A DNA stretch of 64,000 bases from Flaviramulus_B aquimarinus (GTDB lineage: Bacteria > Bacteroidota > Bacteroidia > Flavobacteriales > Flavobacteriaceae), in contig NZ_BAABJH010000001.1 of the NCBI RefSeq assembly GCF_039543205.1, positions 1,302,001-1,366,000 on the forward strand. Reading direction: 5' to 3'. How positions within the stretch are numbered: the first letter of the stretch is position 1; each line of letters begins with the position of its first letter. Both the position numbers and the translations under genes were made by a program. The notes under the pieces are model-generated. The model did not search any database. It worked only from the letters and a program-made list of their open reading frames with translations, and had not been told where the DNA came from. Positions 54,757 through 64,000 of this stretch are shown here, in pieces.

Positions 54757-57700
54757 TTAATGTTTTTGGATAAATAATTTAGTATTTACATCATCGAAAG
54801 CAATTTCTATACCGTCTTCTAATTTATCTATAATTTCTAATTCGTTTGTTAATGTTTCTGACTTAATATACGCCATATTAGCGTCTATAGCCTTGACGAT
54901 GTCTGCATCTTTCTGAAACGTTACATCTATTTTATCTGTAACTTCAAAACCTGAATCTTTACGTAAGTTCTGAATTCTGTTGATTAACTCTCTAGCAATT
55001 CCTTCTTTTCGTAAATGATCTGTAATAGTTACATCTAAAGCTACCGTTAATGCACCTTCATTTGCAACTAGCCACCCTTCTATATCTTGAGAAGTGATTT
55101 CTACATCTGTGCGTTCTAAATTAATATTTTTTCCGTTCACTTCAACGTCTAAATTGCCATTTTGTTCTATTTTGTTAATATCTTCTGCTGTAAAGTTAAT
55201 TACGGCATTGGCAATAGCCTTCATATCCTTTCCAAAACGTGGCCCAAGTGCTTTAAAATTAGGCTTTATTTGTTTTACCAAAATATCGGAAGCATCATCT
55301 ATAAGTTCAACATCTTTAACATTAACTTCATGTTTTATTAACTCTGAAACGGCTAAAAGCTCTTCTTTTTGTTGCTTACTATCAACTGGAATCATAATTT
55401 TTTGAAGTGGCTGACGTACTTTTATCTTTTCTTTGGCTCTTAATGATAAGACTAAGGATGATATGGTTTGTGCACTTTCCATTTTACGCTCTAAACGTTT
55501 ATCTACATAGGTTTCATCAAAAATTGGAAAATCTGCTAAATGCACACTTTCAAAAGTTTCTTTTTTGGTCACTGCATTTAAATCTAAATACAACTTATCC
55601 ATAAAGAAAGGTGCAATTGGCGCCCCCAATTTTGCAATGGTTAGCATGCAGGTATAGAGTGTTTGATAAGCCGAAATTTTATCTTGTTGGTAATCACCTT
55701 TCCAGAAACGTCTTCTACTTAAACGTACAAACCAGTTACTTACATAATCTTGTGTAAAATCTGAAATGGCTCTAGCAGCTTTTGTAGGCTCGTAATCTGC
55801 ATAAAAACTATCTGCTTTTTTAATTAATGTGTGCAATTCTGAAAGTATCCAACGGTCTATTTCTGGTCTTTCTTTTACAGGAATATTGGCTTCACTATAA
55901 TTAAAATTATCCAGATTGGCATATAACTGAAAGAATGAATAGGTGTTGTAAAGTGTTCCGAAAAACTTACGCTTTACTTCTTCTATTCCCTCTAAATCGA
56001 ATTTTAAATTATCCCAAGGGTTTGCGTTACTAATCATGTACCAACGTGTGGCATCGGCGCCATAATTTCCTAAAGTCTCAAAGGGGTCAGCTGCATTTCC
56101 TAAACGTTTGGACATTTTTTGTCCATTTTTATCTAATACCAATCCGTTAGACACTACATTTTTATAGGCTACCGAATCAAAAACCATAGTTGCTATAGCA
56201 TGAAGCGTATAGAACCATCCTCTTGTTTGGTCTACACCTTCGGCAATAAAATCGGCTGGATATGTTGTGCCTTTATCTATTAAATCTTGATTTTCAAATG
56301 GGTAATGCCATTGTGCATAAGGCATTGAACCAGAATCGAACCAAACATCTATTAAATCGCTTTCGCGAAACATTTTTTGACCTGATGCCGATATCAGAAC
56401 AATCTCATCAACTATATTTTTATGCAAATCAATTTTTGCATAGTTGTCTTCGGAATTATTTCCAACTTCAAAATCCGCAAAAATATCCTGTGTTAAAACT
56501 CCAGCTGAAACAGCTTTGGACATCTCATTTTTAAGCTCTTCAACGGAACCAATACAGATTTCTTCTTTACCATCTTCTGTTCTCCAAATGGGCAACGGAA
56601 TACCCCAATAACGTGAACGCGATAAATTCCAATCGTTAGCATTTGCTAACCAGTTTCCAAAACGTCCTTCTCCTGTGCTTTTAGGTTTCCAGTTAATGCT
56701 TGAGTTTAACTCGTGCATTCTATCCTTAACATCAGTTACTTTAATAAACCAAGAGTCTAATGGATAATACAAAATTGGCTTATCAGTTCTCCAACAGTTT
56801 GGATAACTGTGCTTATATTTTTCAACCTTAAAGGCTTTATTTTCTTCTTTTAATTTAATCGCAAGTTCAACATCTACTGAACGTTCTGGAGCTTCTCCTT
56901 CATTATAATATTCATTTTTAACATACTTGCCTGCATATTCTCCCATTTCTGGGCGAAAGCGTCCTTGTAAATCTACCAATGGGACTAAATTTCCATTATC
57001 ATCTTTTACTAACATTGGTGGGATTTCTGGTTTGGCTTGTTTTGCTACCAAGGCATCATCTGCCCCAAAAGTTGGTGCGGTATGTACAATTCCTGTTCCA
57101 TCTTCAGTGGTTACAAAATCTCCAGAAATAATCCTAAATGCATTTTCTGGATTATCATTGGGTGTGGCGTAAGGTAAAAGTTGCTCGTAAGTGATACCTA
57201 CTAAATCTTTTCCTTTAAATTCTTTAACAACATGAAATGGAATTTTTTTATCTCCTGATTTATAGCTTAACAACTCTGATTGCTCTTTAACTTGAACAAA
57301 TTTTCCAGAAAATTGTTTTGCTACTAAAGGTTTTCCCAACACCACATTCATCGGTTTGAATGTGTATTGATTATAGGTTTCAACTAAAACATAATCAATT
57401 TTTGGCCCAACGGTTAATGCTGTGTTACTAGGTAATGTCCAAGGTGTTGTTGTCCATGCTAAAAAATAAATATCACCTTTGTTCTGTAAAAAACCTGGCA
57501 ATGAATCTTTATTTGCTTTAAACTGTGCCACCACAGTGGTATCTGTAACATCTTGATAGGTCCCTGGTTGATTCAACTCATGCGAGCTTAAACCTGTTCC
57601 TGCTTTTGGTGAATAAGGCTGAATAGTATAGCCTTTATATAGCAAACTTTTATTATAAATCTGCTTTAACAACCACCAAACTGACTCCATGTATTTAGGC

Positions 57701-58161
57701 TCATAAGTAATATACGGATCATCCATATCTACCCAATAACCCATTTTTTGAGTCAGATCATTCCAAACATCGGTATAGCGCATCACTGCTTTTCGGCAAG
57801 CTGCGTTATAATCTTCAACTGAAATGGTTTTTCCTATATCTTCTTTTGTAATTCCTAATTCTTTTTCAACGCCTAACTCTATGGGTAAACCATGTGTATC
57901 CCAACCTGCTTTACGCTTTACTTGGTAGCCTTTCATGGTTTTATAACGTGGAAAAATATCTTTAATAGCTCGTGCTAAAACGTGGTGTACTCCTGGCAGT
58001 CCGTTTGCAGAAGGCGGTCCTTCATAAAACACATACGATGGATTACCTTCTCTTGTTGATACACTTTTTTCAAAGATGTTGTTATCCTCCCAATACTGTA
58101 GTACCTCTTTTGCTACATTTGGTAAGTCAAGTCCTTTATATTCAGGAAATTTAGCGCTCAT
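54757..58161 (-). CDS. ileS: Isoleucyl-tRNA synthetase, IleRS2 type with GXHH motif
   Basis: A 1134-residue class I synthetase that charges tRNA-Ile. The first signature reads GVHH (residues 57-60, in GLPGVHHVLA) instead of the usual HXGH, i.e. positions 1 and 3 exchanged. The second signature is KMSKR in GQKMSKRLGNA. GWDTHGLPIELGVEKELG and PYSPKAGTGLSSHE fit the IleRS2 (eukaryote-like) clade and its editing domain. This exchanged motif has been reported to give strong resistance to mupirocin in IleRS2 enzymes. Confidence 0.96.
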   Translation of the reverse strand: MSAKFPEYKGLDLPNVAKEVLQYWEDNNIFEKSVSTREGNPSYVFYEGPPSANGLPGVHHVLARAIKDIFPRYKTMKGYQVKRKAGWDTHGLPIELGVEKELGITKEDIGKTISVEDYNAACRKAVMRYTDVWNDLTQKMGYWVDMDDPYITYEPKYMESVWWLLKQIYNKSLLYKGYTIQPYSPKAGTGLSSHELNQPGTYQDVTDTTVVAQFKANKDSLPGFLQNKGDIYFLAWTTTPWTLPSNTALTVGPKIDYVLVETYNQYTFKPMNVVLGKPLVAKQFSGKFVQVKEQSELLSYKSGDKKIPFHVVKEFKGKDLVGITYEQLLPYATPNDNPENAFRIISGDFVTTEDGTGIVHTAPTFGADDALVAKQAKPEIPPMLVKDDNGNLVPLVDLQGRFRPEMGEYAGKYVKNEYYNEGEAPERSVDVELAIKLKEENKAFKVEKYKHSYPNCWRTDKPILYYPLDSWFIKVTDVKDRMHELNSSINWKPKSTGEGRFGNWLANANDWNLSRSRYWGIPLPIWRTEDGKEEICIGSVEELKNEMSKAVSAGVLTQDIFADFEVGNNSEDNYAKIDLHKNIVDEIVLISASGQKMFRESDLIDVWFDSGSMPYAQWHYPFENQDLIDKGTTYPADFIAEGVDQTRGWFYTLHAIATMVFDSVAYKNVVSNGLVLDKNGQKMSKRLGNAADPFETLGNYGADATRWYMISNANPWDNLKFDLEGIEEVKRKFFGTLYNTYSFFQLYANLDNFNYSEANIPVKERPEIDRWILSELHTLIKKADSFYADYEPTKAARAISDFTQDYVSNWFVRLSRRRFWKGDYQQDKISAYQTLYTCMLTIAKLGAPIAPFFMDKLYLDLNAVTKKETFESVHLADFPIFDETYVDKRLERKMESAQTISSLVLSLRAKEKIKVRQPLQKIMIPVDSKQQKEELLAVSELIKHEVNVKDVELIDDASDILVKQIKPNFKALGPRFGKDMKAIANAVINFTAEDINKIEQNGNLDVEVNGKNINLERTDVEITSQDIEGWLVANEGALTVALDVTITDHLRKEGIARELINRIQNLRKDSGFEVTDKIDVTFQKDADIVKAIDANMAYIKSETLTNELEIIDKLEDGIEIAFDDVNTKLFIQKH

Positions 58162-58322
58162 TTAGTGTTGATTCTTATAAGTTCGCGAATTTAAGGAATT
58201 TTGAGAAAAAAGAAGTCTCCTTACTCTATTAATTTAATGGTATTACAAGGTAAGAATGACTGAAGCAATCTTTTAATTTTTAGTTCTATTTATGAGATGG
58301 CTTTAATATGTTCGCAATAATG

Positions 58323-59681
58323 CTAAACCACAAACCCAACCAAATCTTCAATCTTAGAAATTAATTGAACTTTAATAACGGTGTTTTTAAGTGAAATCTT
58401 ATTGTATTTAGATGCGAAAATGGTTGAAAATCCTAATTTTTCAGCTTCTAAAATACGTTGCTCGATACGCTGTACTGGACGGATTTCACCAGAAAGTCCA
58501 ACCTCAGCAGCAAAACAAAAATCTTTTTGTAATGCTATATCTTCATTTGATGACAATATTGATGCTACCACTGCTAAATCTATTGCAGGATCATCTACCG
58601 TAATACCTCCTGTAATGTTTAAAAACACATCTTTTGCTCCTAATCTAAAACCTGCACGTTTTTCTAAAACAGCTAACAACATATTAAGTCGTTTGGCATT
58701 AAACCCTGTTGCAGAACGCTGTGGTGTGCCGTAAACTGCTGTGCTTACCAAGGCTTGCACTTCAATCATTAACGGACGCATCCCTTCTAAAGTTGCTGCA
58801 ATAGCATTACCTGATAACTCTTCGTCTTTTTTGGAAATTAAAATTTCTGATGGATTGGAAACTTCTCTTAAGCCTGAACCTTGCATTTCATATATCCCTA
58901 ATTCGTTGGTAGAACCAAAACGATTTTTATGGGCTCTTAAAATTCTAAACACATGATTGCGGTCGCCTTCAAACTGTAAAACGGTATCGACCATATGTTC
59001 TAAAATTTTGGGCCCTGCAATATTTCCATCTTTGGTAATATGTCCAATTAATAAAACCGGCGTTGCAGTTTCTTTAGCAAATTTTATAAGCTCCGTGGTA
59101 CATTCTTTTATTTGTGAAATACTTCCGGAAGAGGATTCGATATAATCACTATGTAAAGTTTGTATAGAGTCAATTATAACAATATCAGGTTCTAAAGCCT
59201 CAATTTGCTTGAAGATATTTTGAGTTTTGGTTTCTGTTAGTATATAGCAATTGTTATTTTCTGGATTGATGCGTTCTGCGCGCATTTTTATTTGTTTCTG
59301 ACTTTCTTCTCCAGAAACATACAAGGTTTTATAGGGCAATTTTAATGAAATCTGGAGTAGCAATGTACTTTTTCCTATTCCAGGCTCACCACCTAAAAGT
59401 GTTAATGATCCTGGTACAATACCGCCACCTAAAACACGATTAAATTCGGCATCATACGTATCTAAACGGGGCTCTTTAGAGGTGTCAATCTCATTAATCC
59501 GTAACGGAATTGATGCCTTTTTAATAGTTGATGTTGGTGATTTCCAATCGTTTTTTTCGGGTTTTTGAATGACTTCTTCAACAATGGTATTCCATTCTTT
59601 GCAGGCATTACATTGGCCTTGCCATTTAGCATATTGGGTGCCACAATTCTGGCAAAAAAAAGTGGTTTTTACTTTTGCCAT
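58323..59681 (-). CDS. radA: DNA repair protein RadA
   Basis: A 452-residue RecA-like ATPase that drives branch migration in recombination. Zinc finger Cys10, Cys13, Cys24 and Cys27; Walker A GGEPGIGKST (97-106); KNRFG near 250; C-terminal Lon-like domain with GLSGEIRPV. Length normal. The esterase gene upstream starts 2 nt away on the same strand, suggesting a transcript of both. Confidence 0.96.
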   Translation of the reverse strand: MAKVKTTFFCQNCGTQYAKWQGQCNACKEWNTIVEEVIQKPEKNDWKSPTSTIKKASIPLRINEIDTSKEPRLDTYDAEFNRVLGGGIVPGSLTLLGGEPGIGKSTLLLQISLKLPYKTLYVSGEESQKQIKMRAERINPENNNCYILTETKTQNIFKQIEALEPDIVIIDSIQTLHSDYIESSSGSISQIKECTTELIKFAKETATPVLLIGHITKDGNIAGPKILEHMVDTVLQFEGDRNHVFRILRAHKNRFGSTNELGIYEMQGSGLREVSNPSEILISKKDEELSGNAIAATLEGMRPLMIEVQALVSTAVYGTPQRSATGFNAKRLNMLLAVLEKRAGFRLGAKDVFLNITGGITVDDPAIDLAVVASILSSNEDIALQKDFCFAAEVGLSGEIRPVQRIEQRILEAEKLGFSTIFASKYNKISLKNTVIKVQLISKIEDLVGFVV

Positions 59682-59683
59682 TA

Positions 59684-60832
59684 TTAGTATCCGAAATCTT
59701 CTTTAATTAAATCTGCTTTTTCTAACATTAAATCTTTTGTAAGCCCTGCTATTTCTTCTAGGGTATATGCCGATTGATAGGTACGCATAGCTTTTTTAGG
59801 ATCTCCTGTTTCTTCGTGAAAACGAGCTATATAATAGGTTCCCAAAAGTGTTTCTGGATATGCTTTTCTTGCCATTTTACCGAGTTCTTCATAATACTCA
59901 TACAATTCGTTTTTTTCGATAGCTGCGGATATGGCTTTAAAATCGTTAATTAATATCTGTTTATCCACACCAAACAAATCAGAAATGGCTTGGTATTTTT
60001 CTTGAAGGTAAAGTACGGGCGATATTTCTAACTCAAGAATAGTATCTTTATATTCTTTTTTTGAAATGGGTTGGAACACCTGAAACATACCTTCTATAGC
60101 ATTTGGAATAGCATGAGTAGGGACTGAATAATGTGAAGGTCCTTCAAAACTATCAAAATCGAATTTCAGGTTTTCATTTTCTAAAGCAGAAATATCAGTA
60201 CTTAATACATTAGTCATTTTCTTTATTGAAGATCCATCATTAGTTGTATTCGCTAAATAGTAATATATTTTAGATTCTACCTTGCTTAATGCTTCTGGAA
60301 GATAGTCTATCATATTAGGCGCTAATTCGGGACTAACCGCTATATAGCCCTGAAACATTGGATTTGATTTTAATAAATAATAATTAATAAAGTTTGCAGT
60401 TTCTCCATGACCTACTGCAATTTTAAAATTACCTGTTCTATATGTTTTTTCAATATATGGGATTAATTCTATACCGATAAACTCAAAAAATGCAGCACCT
60501 GTTTCTATTGGAAGTGAGTTTTGCTCGGAGTACATACAATCATCAAAACGTTTATCTAATTGATTAACGCCTACAACAATAGCCTCTGGCATATCTTCCC
60601 AATAGGAATAATAATCTACATTTCCAGCTACTGCTTCAAACATATAATCGCCATCAAGAACAATAAAAAGGGGATAGCTTTTATCTTCATTGGAATTATA
60701 ACCTCTAGGCAATTGAATTTTTAATTGACGTTCTTCTCCTAATTTTGAAGACTCAATGGTTTCATATTTAACTTGGGCTTTAGTAAAGTGTATAGTAATT
60801 AAAGCTAATAAAACGGTAAGTAAGTGCTTCAT
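59684..60832 (-). CDS. Secreted alpha/beta-hydrolase (esterase D/Fes-like) with C-terminal helical repeats
   Basis: 382 residues from the ATG at 60832 (signal KHLLTVLLALITIHFTKAQ); an ATG at 60868 adds 12 residues. The N-terminal 280 residues are a putative-esterase alpha/beta domain (YPLFIVLDGDYMFE, DDCMYSEQNS-like region). The nucleophile elbow reads GHGETA, so the usual Ser (GHSMG) appears replaced by Gly or shifted, and activity is uncertain. A TPR-like tail (about 340-382) follows. Confidence 0.75.
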   Translation of the reverse strand: MKHLLTVLLALITIHFTKAQVKYETIESSKLGEERQLKIQLPRGYNSNEDKSYPLFIVLDGDYMFEAVAGNVDYYSYWEDMPEAIVVGVNQLDKRFDDCMYSEQNSLPIETGAAFFEFIGIELIPYIEKTYRTGNFKIAVGHGETANFINYYLLKSNPMFQGYIAVSPELAPNMIDYLPEALSKVESKIYYYLANTTNDGSSIKKMTNVLSTDISALENENLKFDFDSFEGPSHYSVPTHAIPNAIEGMFQVFQPISKKEYKDTILELEISPVLYLQEKYQAISDLFGVDKQILINDFKAISAAIEKNELYEYYEELGKMARKAYPETLLGTYYIARFHEETGDPKKAMRTYQSAYTLEEIAGLTKDLMLEKADLIKEDFGY

Positions 60833-60922
60833 TTTAAATAAATGATTTTGAAATTTTGATAGTGGCAAGGTAATGAATTAACGCAGAGATTAAAAGCAAA
60901 GTTTTAATGCCAGATAAATTTT

Positions 60923-61885
60923 TTAAACAGCCTTTTTTCTATTGAAAATGGGTAAATAAATAAGTGATAATCCTCCAAAAACAACAATAAGTAAAGTTTG
61001 CGAAGACCAAACAATCCATCCAAATGCACGACTAGGGTCTTCGGGAATAAAAAACAAGGATGTAAACACGAGTACTATGGCCTCTGGATAAGAGCCAATA
61101 CCTCCGTTTGTGGCAGCAATGCTAAAACTAGCAGCTATAAATCCAATTAAAACTGCTGCAAAAGGAATATCGTGCATTTCTTCAAGAGAAAATGTTGTAA
61201 CATAAAACATAAGCACATACATGGCCCAAATAAAAAGGGTATGAAAAATAAAGGCCCATTTCTTTTTCATCTTAAAAATACTTAGAGCGCCTTCTACTAA
61301 ACCACCTACAAAATCTTTAATTTTTATAGCAATTTTAGAAGGGCTTTTTTTTATAAATCTTAAAAAGAAAATAATTAAAATAATTAAACCTACTAGAGCA
61401 ATCCCTATTTTGATGGGGTCAAATTTTTCTACTAAAAAATCATATATAAAATCAAACTGTAAAAAAAGTGTAACAGCTATAATACCTAACATAACAATCA
61501 TATCTGCAATACGTTCGGCTACAATGGTACCAAAACCTTTTTCAAAAGGAACACCTTCGTAATTTGTTAATATGGAAGCCCTTGCAACTTCGCCAGCTCT
61601 TGGAATGGTATAATTTATTAAATAGGTAGCAAAAACGGCCATTATACTGTTGCCCAATTTTATTTTATAGCCCATTGGTTCTAACTGAAACTGCCAACGG
61701 TAAGCTCTTGACAGATGACTTAATAAACCAAAAAACATTCCTAATACGATATACTTGTAATCTGCCTTTTTAAAATACTTTACAAGTTCTTCTATTGAAA
61801 TTTGTGATAGTGAATACCAGACCAAAAAAACTCCCAGTAATAATGGGAGCGTAATCTTTAGTATATTTTTCAGTTTTAAATCCAA
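60923..61885 (-). CDS. Lysylphosphatidylglycerol synthase TM-region/UPF0104 family protein
   Basis: A 320-residue integral membrane protein, about eight TM helices (e.g. ILKITLPLLLGVFLVWYSLS, VLIGFIAASFSIAATNGGIGS, IYLPIFNRK at the end). RAGEVARASIL and the ATNGGIGSYP motif are typical of the flippase-like domain shared by MprF-type proteins, but no synthase domain is attached. It probably moves a lipid or lipid-linked molecule across the membrane (inference). Four nt before panD in the same operon. Confidence 0.85.
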   Translation of the reverse strand: MDLKLKNILKITLPLLLGVFLVWYSLSQISIEELVKYFKKADYKYIVLGMFFGLLSHLSRAYRWQFQLEPMGYKIKLGNSIMAVFATYLINYTIPRAGEVARASILTNYEGVPFEKGFGTIVAERIADMIVMLGIIAVTLFLQFDFIYDFLVEKFDPIKIGIALVGLIILIIFFLRFIKKSPSKIAIKIKDFVGGLVEGALSIFKMKKKWAFIFHTLFIWAMYVLMFYVTTFSLEEMHDIPFAAVLIGFIAASFSIAATNGGIGSYPEAIVLVFTSLFFIPEDPSRAFGWIVWSSQTLLIVVFGGLSLIYLPIFNRKKAV

Positions 61886-61889
61886 AAGT

Positions 61890-62240
61890 CTATTTTAACA
61901 AGTTTGTGGCTTCATCTGGAAATACCAATGCGGGTTTAAACCCCTTGGCTTCTTCTATAGCCATAAATGCATAAGTTATTAAAATTAAGGTGTCGCCTAC
62001 AGAAACTTTTCTGGCTGCAGCACCATTTAAGGTAATTTCGCCACTATTGCGTGGCCCTGGAATACAGTACGTTTCTAAGCGTTCGCCATTGTCATTATTA
62101 ACAATTTGAACTTTTTCACCTTGTATAATATTGGCGGCCTCCATTAAGTTCTCATCAATTGTTATACTACCTATATAGTTAAGTTCTGCACCCGTGCATT
62201 TAACTCTATGAATTTTAGATTTTACTACTTGAATTTGCAT
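61890..62240 (-). CDS. panD: Aspartate 1-decarboxylase
   Basis: A 116-residue pyruvoyl enzyme making beta-alanine from aspartate for pantothenate. Self-cleavage occurs at Gly24-Ser25 in YIGSITID; NGERLETYCIPG and GAAARKVSVGDTLILITYA are conserved. Fourteen nt downstream of panC. A promoter match lies in the end of panC. Confidence 0.96.
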   Translation of the reverse strand: MQIQVVKSKIHRVKCTGAELNYIGSITIDENLMEAANIIQGEKVQIVNNDNGERLETYCIPGPRNSGEITLNGAAARKVSVGDTLILITYAFMAIEEAKGFKPALVFPDEATNLLK

Positions 62241-62244
62241 GTGG

Positions 62245-62276
62245 CAAAGATAATTAATTTAGTGCGATATTATCAA
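62245..62276 (-). promoter_or_regulatory. Internal promoter candidate for panD
   Basis: On the minus strand TTG (62274-62276), 21 nt, TATCTTTG (62245-62252). It spans the panC stop and would give a near-leaderless panD transcript. It may uncouple panD from panC. Confidence 0.5.
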
Positions 62277-63105
62277 TGAGTCTAATATCATCTGCATATA
62301 CGGCAATAAATGCTCTATATGATTTTTTGTTTGATTTTCGTTTAACTGGCTTTAGGGTTTCAGTATCTGCAATAATAATATATTCTAATTCTAACAAATC
62401 ATGATTAGCAAACTGTTTCACAACCCATTCCACAACTTTATTAGCACTTTTTGTGCCAAAATGTTGTTTGGCAGTTTTTAAAGTTTTATAAATAAAAGGT
62501 GCTGCTTTTTTATATGCTGGTTTCAATCTTGTATTACGAGAACTCATCGCTAAACCATTCGCTTCACGATGTATTTTGCAACCTACAATAGTTACAGGAA
62601 TATGATGTTTTTTAACTAGTTTTTTAATTATGGCTAACTGCTGAAAATCTTTTTCTCCAAAATAAGCCCGATGTGGTTTTACAATCTCAAAAAAACGTTT
62701 TACAATAGTACCTACTCCATCAAAATGACCGTTACGAAATCTACCTTCCATTTCAAACTCCAAGCCATCAAAGTCAAAATTTTTAGAAACCGTTTTTCCT
62801 TCATACATATCATCAACCGTCGGTGCGTAAACTAAAATATTATTCTTGCTTACCGTTTTTAATAACTCAACATCTTTTTCTAAAGTCCTTGGGTATTTAT
62901 CCAAGTCCTCATTATTATCAAACTGTGTTGGATTTACAAAAATACTAACAACTACTTTATCGTTGTCAGTCAATGCTTTTTTAACCAATTGCAAATGGCC
63001 TTCATGTAAAGCACCCATAGTAGGCACTAACCCTAATGTTAGGTTTTTTGCTTTTAAAGCATCTATAACAGCTGTAATTTGTTGTTTTTCTGAGTAAACT
63101 TCCAC
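62254..63105 (-). CDS. panC: Pantoate-beta-alanine ligase
   Basis: A 283-residue enzyme joining pantoate and beta-alanine with ATP, the last step of pantothenate synthesis. PTMGALHEGH (28-37) is the HIGH-like ATP site. FVNPTQFDNNEDLDKYPR, FGEKDFQQLAI and SSRNTRL (KMSKS-like) are also present. It directly precedes panD, which provides beta-alanine. Divergent from the glycogen-synthase-like gene. Confidence 0.96.
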   Translation of the reverse strand: MEVYSEKQQITAVIDALKAKNLTLGLVPTMGALHEGHLQLVKKALTDNDKVVVSIFVNPTQFDNNEDLDKYPRTLEKDVELLKTVSKNNILVYAPTVDDMYEGKTVSKNFDFDGLEFEMEGRFRNGHFDGVGTIVKRFFEIVKPHRAYFGEKDFQQLAIIKKLVKKHHIPVTIVGCKIHREANGLAMSSRNTRLKPAYKKAAPFIYKTLKTAKQHFGTKSANKVVEWVVKQFANHDLLELEYIIIADTETLKPVKRKSNKKSYRAFIAVYADDIRLIDNIALN

Positions 63106-63294
63106 TTTTTAATAAAAAATTAACGCGTGCAAACTTAAGATTTTACAACCAATTTGCATAAAATTTTGTACTTTTGCGTGTTTTTTATTTTGAATTTTAT
63201 TAAGCAGAAGCGTATTCAGCACAAGTTTTTCAAAATCTCTCTTTAAAAAGAAGTCAATAATTTCTAATGATGTTAAGTCAACAAAAATAAACAT

Positions 63295-64000
63295 ATGAAA
63301 GATAAGAGGATATTATATGTATCATCTGAAGTAGTACCTTATTTACCTGAAACTGAAATTTCGTCAGCATCTTTTGAAGCGCCACGATTGGTGAATCAAC
63401 AAGGTGGGCAAATAAGAATCTTCATGCCCCGATACGGCAATATTAATGAACGAAGACATCAATTGCATGAAGTTATAAGACTTTCCGGTATAAATTTAGT
63501 TATAAATGACTTAGATATGCCTCTTATTATAAAAGTAGCCTCTATACCAAAAGAGCGTATTCAAGTATACTTTATTGATAACGATGAATATTTTAAAAGA
63601 AAAGCTACATTAACCGATGAAGATGGTAAATTATTTTCTGATAATGACGAACGTGCTATTTTCTTTGCGAAAGGCGTAATTGAAACTGTAAAGAAATTAA
63701 ATTGGTCGCCAGATATTATTCATGTTCATGGTTGGTTGGCCTCATTACTACCTATATATCTTAAAGAATATTATAAAGATGAGCCTTTATTTAACGAAAG
63801 CAAAATTGTAACTTCTATTTACAATCAAAGTTTTAACAATACGTTAAATAAAGATATGGTTAATAAGATTAAATTTGACAATATTAACGAAGATGCTATT
63901 AAAACACTTGAAGAACCATCATATAACAACTTAATGAAAGTTGCTATTGATTATTCTGACGCGCTAATTGTTGGGTCTGAAAACATTCCTGATGACTTAG
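63295..64000 (+). CDS. GT5 glycogen/starch synthase-like protein (5' part)
   Basis: The first 235 residues of a gene that runs past the window end; starts ATG at 63295. It begins KDKRILYVSSEVVPYL, and EYFKRKATLTDEDG, DNDERAIFFAKGV and WSPDIIHVHGWLA fit the GT5 N-terminal Rossmann domain. The usual K-x-G-G ADP-glucose loop near residue 15-20 is absent: the site reads LPETEISSASFEAP. So it is GT5-like but may not be an ordinary glycogen synthase. A TACTTTTG -7 match lies at 63169-63176. Confidence 0.85.
   Translation, partial: MKDKRILYVSSEVVPYLPETEISSASFEAPRLVNQQGGQIRIFMPRYGNINERRHQLHEVIRLSGINLVINDLDMPLIIKVASIPKERIQVYFIDNDEYFKRKATLTDEDGKLFSDNDERAIFFAKGVIETVKKLNWSPDIIHVHGWLASLLPIYLKEYYKDEPLFNESKIVTSIYNQSFNNTLNKDMVNKIKFDNINEDAIKTLEEPSYNNLMKVAIDYSDALIVGSENIPDDL

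Noticed and set aside
63109..63294. 61-codon minus-strand frame in the panC-glgA spacer
   Set aside because: It covers the divergent promoter region, has no motif and no plausible signal; more likely non-coding.

Overview
The window is chromosomal DNA from a member of the Bacteroidota, almost certainly the family Flavobacteriaceae. It is AT-rich. Many genes start without a recognisable Shine-Dalgarno site, and several lie behind a flavobacterial promoter (TTG, about 20 nt, TANNTTTG). It has TonB-dependent receptors paired with lipoproteins that carry acid-rich signals after the lipobox cysteine, and Bacteroidota-specific families (DUF2480, DUF3078, DUF3108, DUF5689, MbnP-like). No tRNA, rRNA, CRISPR array, transposase or prophage was seen.

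Layout. 1-2824: the start of a BrnQ-like carrier (cut by the window edge), an alpha/beta hydrolase, two tandem paralogous small zinc-ribbon-like proteins, and thiL. 2909-7360: four lipoproteins in one operon, including an MbnP-like protein directly followed by a MauG/MbnH-type di-heme peroxidase. 7456-7659: a third small zinc-ribbon-like protein. 7878-14996: the SUF iron-sulfur assembly operon sufA-B-C-D-S-E-T with two small lipoproteins embedded. 15062-16583: DUF2480 and DUF3078 proteins. 16876-24105: a compact operon for an envelope or extracellular glycopolymer (receiver-only response regulator, HEAT-like membrane protein, processive GT2, LtaS-like transferase with TPRs, YaiO-type outer-membrane barrel, methyltransferase). 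24107-25333: hflX.

25397-38810 is the most unusual region. It holds two endonuclease/exonuclease/phosphatase-family proteins (one secreted), a surface endonuclease I with Ig-like repeats, two TonB-dependent receptors, a DUF5689 lipoprotein and a repeat-built lipoprotein of unknown family. Together they look like a nucleic-acid scavenging locus.

38970-46470 (minus strand) holds pgi, an M23 peptidase, a tryptophan 2,3-dioxygenase-family protein, a DUF3108 protein, hppD and hmgA, i.e. aromatic amino-acid catabolism next to envelope genes. A predicted structured RNA lies between hmgA and hppD. 46721-50784: a patatin-barrel protein and uvrC. 50997-53414: a rimK, deacylase and 5-formyl-THF cyclo-ligase operon. 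53415-63105 (minus): a small membrane protein, lspA, a DksA-like protein, ileS, radA, an esterase, a flippase-like protein, panD and panC. 63295 onward: the start of a GT5 glycogen-synthase-like gene, divergent from panC.

The strongest leads are the candidate nucleic-acid utilisation locus, the GXHH variant of the ileS signature motif (a form associated with mupirocin hyper-resistance), the YaiO/LtaS/GT2 glycopolymer operon, the MbnP-MbnH pair, the structured RNA between hmgA and hppD, and paired TTTYATCG elements, two sets of which precede zinc-ribbon-like genes.
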